64,000 nt of DNA, taken from contig NW_024881324.1 of assembly GCF_018691265.1 (NCBI RefSeq), positions 6,265,730 through 6,329,729 of the forward strand, read 5' to 3'. This document shows positions 63,815 through 64,000 of this stretch, in pieces. The number at the start of each line of letters is the position of its first letter. Positions within the stretch are counted from its first letter, which is position 1. The DNA is from Tyto alba. Lineage: Eukaryota; Chordata; Aves; Strigiformes; Tytonidae. A program made the position numbers and the translations under genes. Below the pieces are notes generated by a model that was given only the letters and a program-made list of their open reading frames with translations, searched no databases and had not been told where the DNA came from.

Positions 63815-64000
63815 CTTTTGCTAATGTAACTACAAAATACTTGTGGCTAACTGGGAGACGAGGAACATAAAGCTTCTTCAGTAATATCCAGAAGTACAGT
63901 GCCACAGTAACCTACTGCAAAAAACAAAGGCAAGATGGAGAAAAAAAGAAACAAGTAGACTGACCAAGAAATTGCTTCCTAAGTGAAAATCAGTGGCTCA

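Noticed and set aside
1..64000. CRISPR arrays, tRNA, rRNA, bacterial operons or phage genes
   Set aside because: No regularly spaced repeats, no cloverleaf or rRNA sequence recognised and no dense coding; the window is vertebrate nuclear DNA.

Overview
This window looks like non-coding DNA from a bird nuclear genome. The evidence is a recognisable CR1 non-LTR retrotransposon 3' fragment (50.8-51.3 kb, minus sense), two older CR1-type tails (18.8 kb and 62.3-62.6 kb), and a solo LTR (42.8-43.4 kb) whose sequence I recognise as an LTR family common in Neoaves. There is no bacterial gene organisation, CRISPR array, rRNA or tRNA. The base composition is AT-rich, with long stretches free of open frames and only a few GC/CpG-rich patches. 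This is what avian introns or a gene-poor intergenic region look like.

Layout. 0-1.1 kb is plain AT-rich DNA. 1.1-1.8 kb holds an unresolved, somewhat GC-richer stretch that abuts a clear CpG island at 1.8-2.2 kb, the only convincing promoter-type signal. 2.2-22.7 kb is quiet DNA with simple repeats and one old CR1 tail. 22.7-27.5 kb contains three small CpG-rich patches, a long strand-asymmetric (purine-rich) block and the longest open frame (26,828-27,448, 206 codons, unrecognised and possibly chance). 27.5-42.8 kb is again quiet. A solo LTR lies at 42.85-43.42 kb. Just beyond it, on the minus strand, is the best gene-like signal: a possible terminal exon (44,444-44,650) with a good splice acceptor, a hydrophobic C-terminal segment, a stop codon and an AATAAA signal. 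A weaker candidate of the same layout lies at 47.94-48.20 kb. From 50.8 kb onward the DNA carries mobile-element remnants: CR1, a possible L2/L3-type LINE end, an hAT-like element with terminal inverted repeats at 57.93-58.19 kb, a 52-bp dispersed repeat pair, an old CR1, and a poly(A)-ended minus-strand open stretch at 63.4-63.8 kb.

How it fits together. If the 44.4-kb exon is real, the right-hand part of the window is probably intron of a minus-strand gene encoding a tail-anchored or single-pass membrane protein, and the left-hand part is downstream intergenic DNA. No gene identity can be assigned with confidence. I did not find an obvious new biological system. The most useful leads are the candidate terminal exon(s), the hAT-like element, the 52-bp repeat pair and the isolated CpG island.
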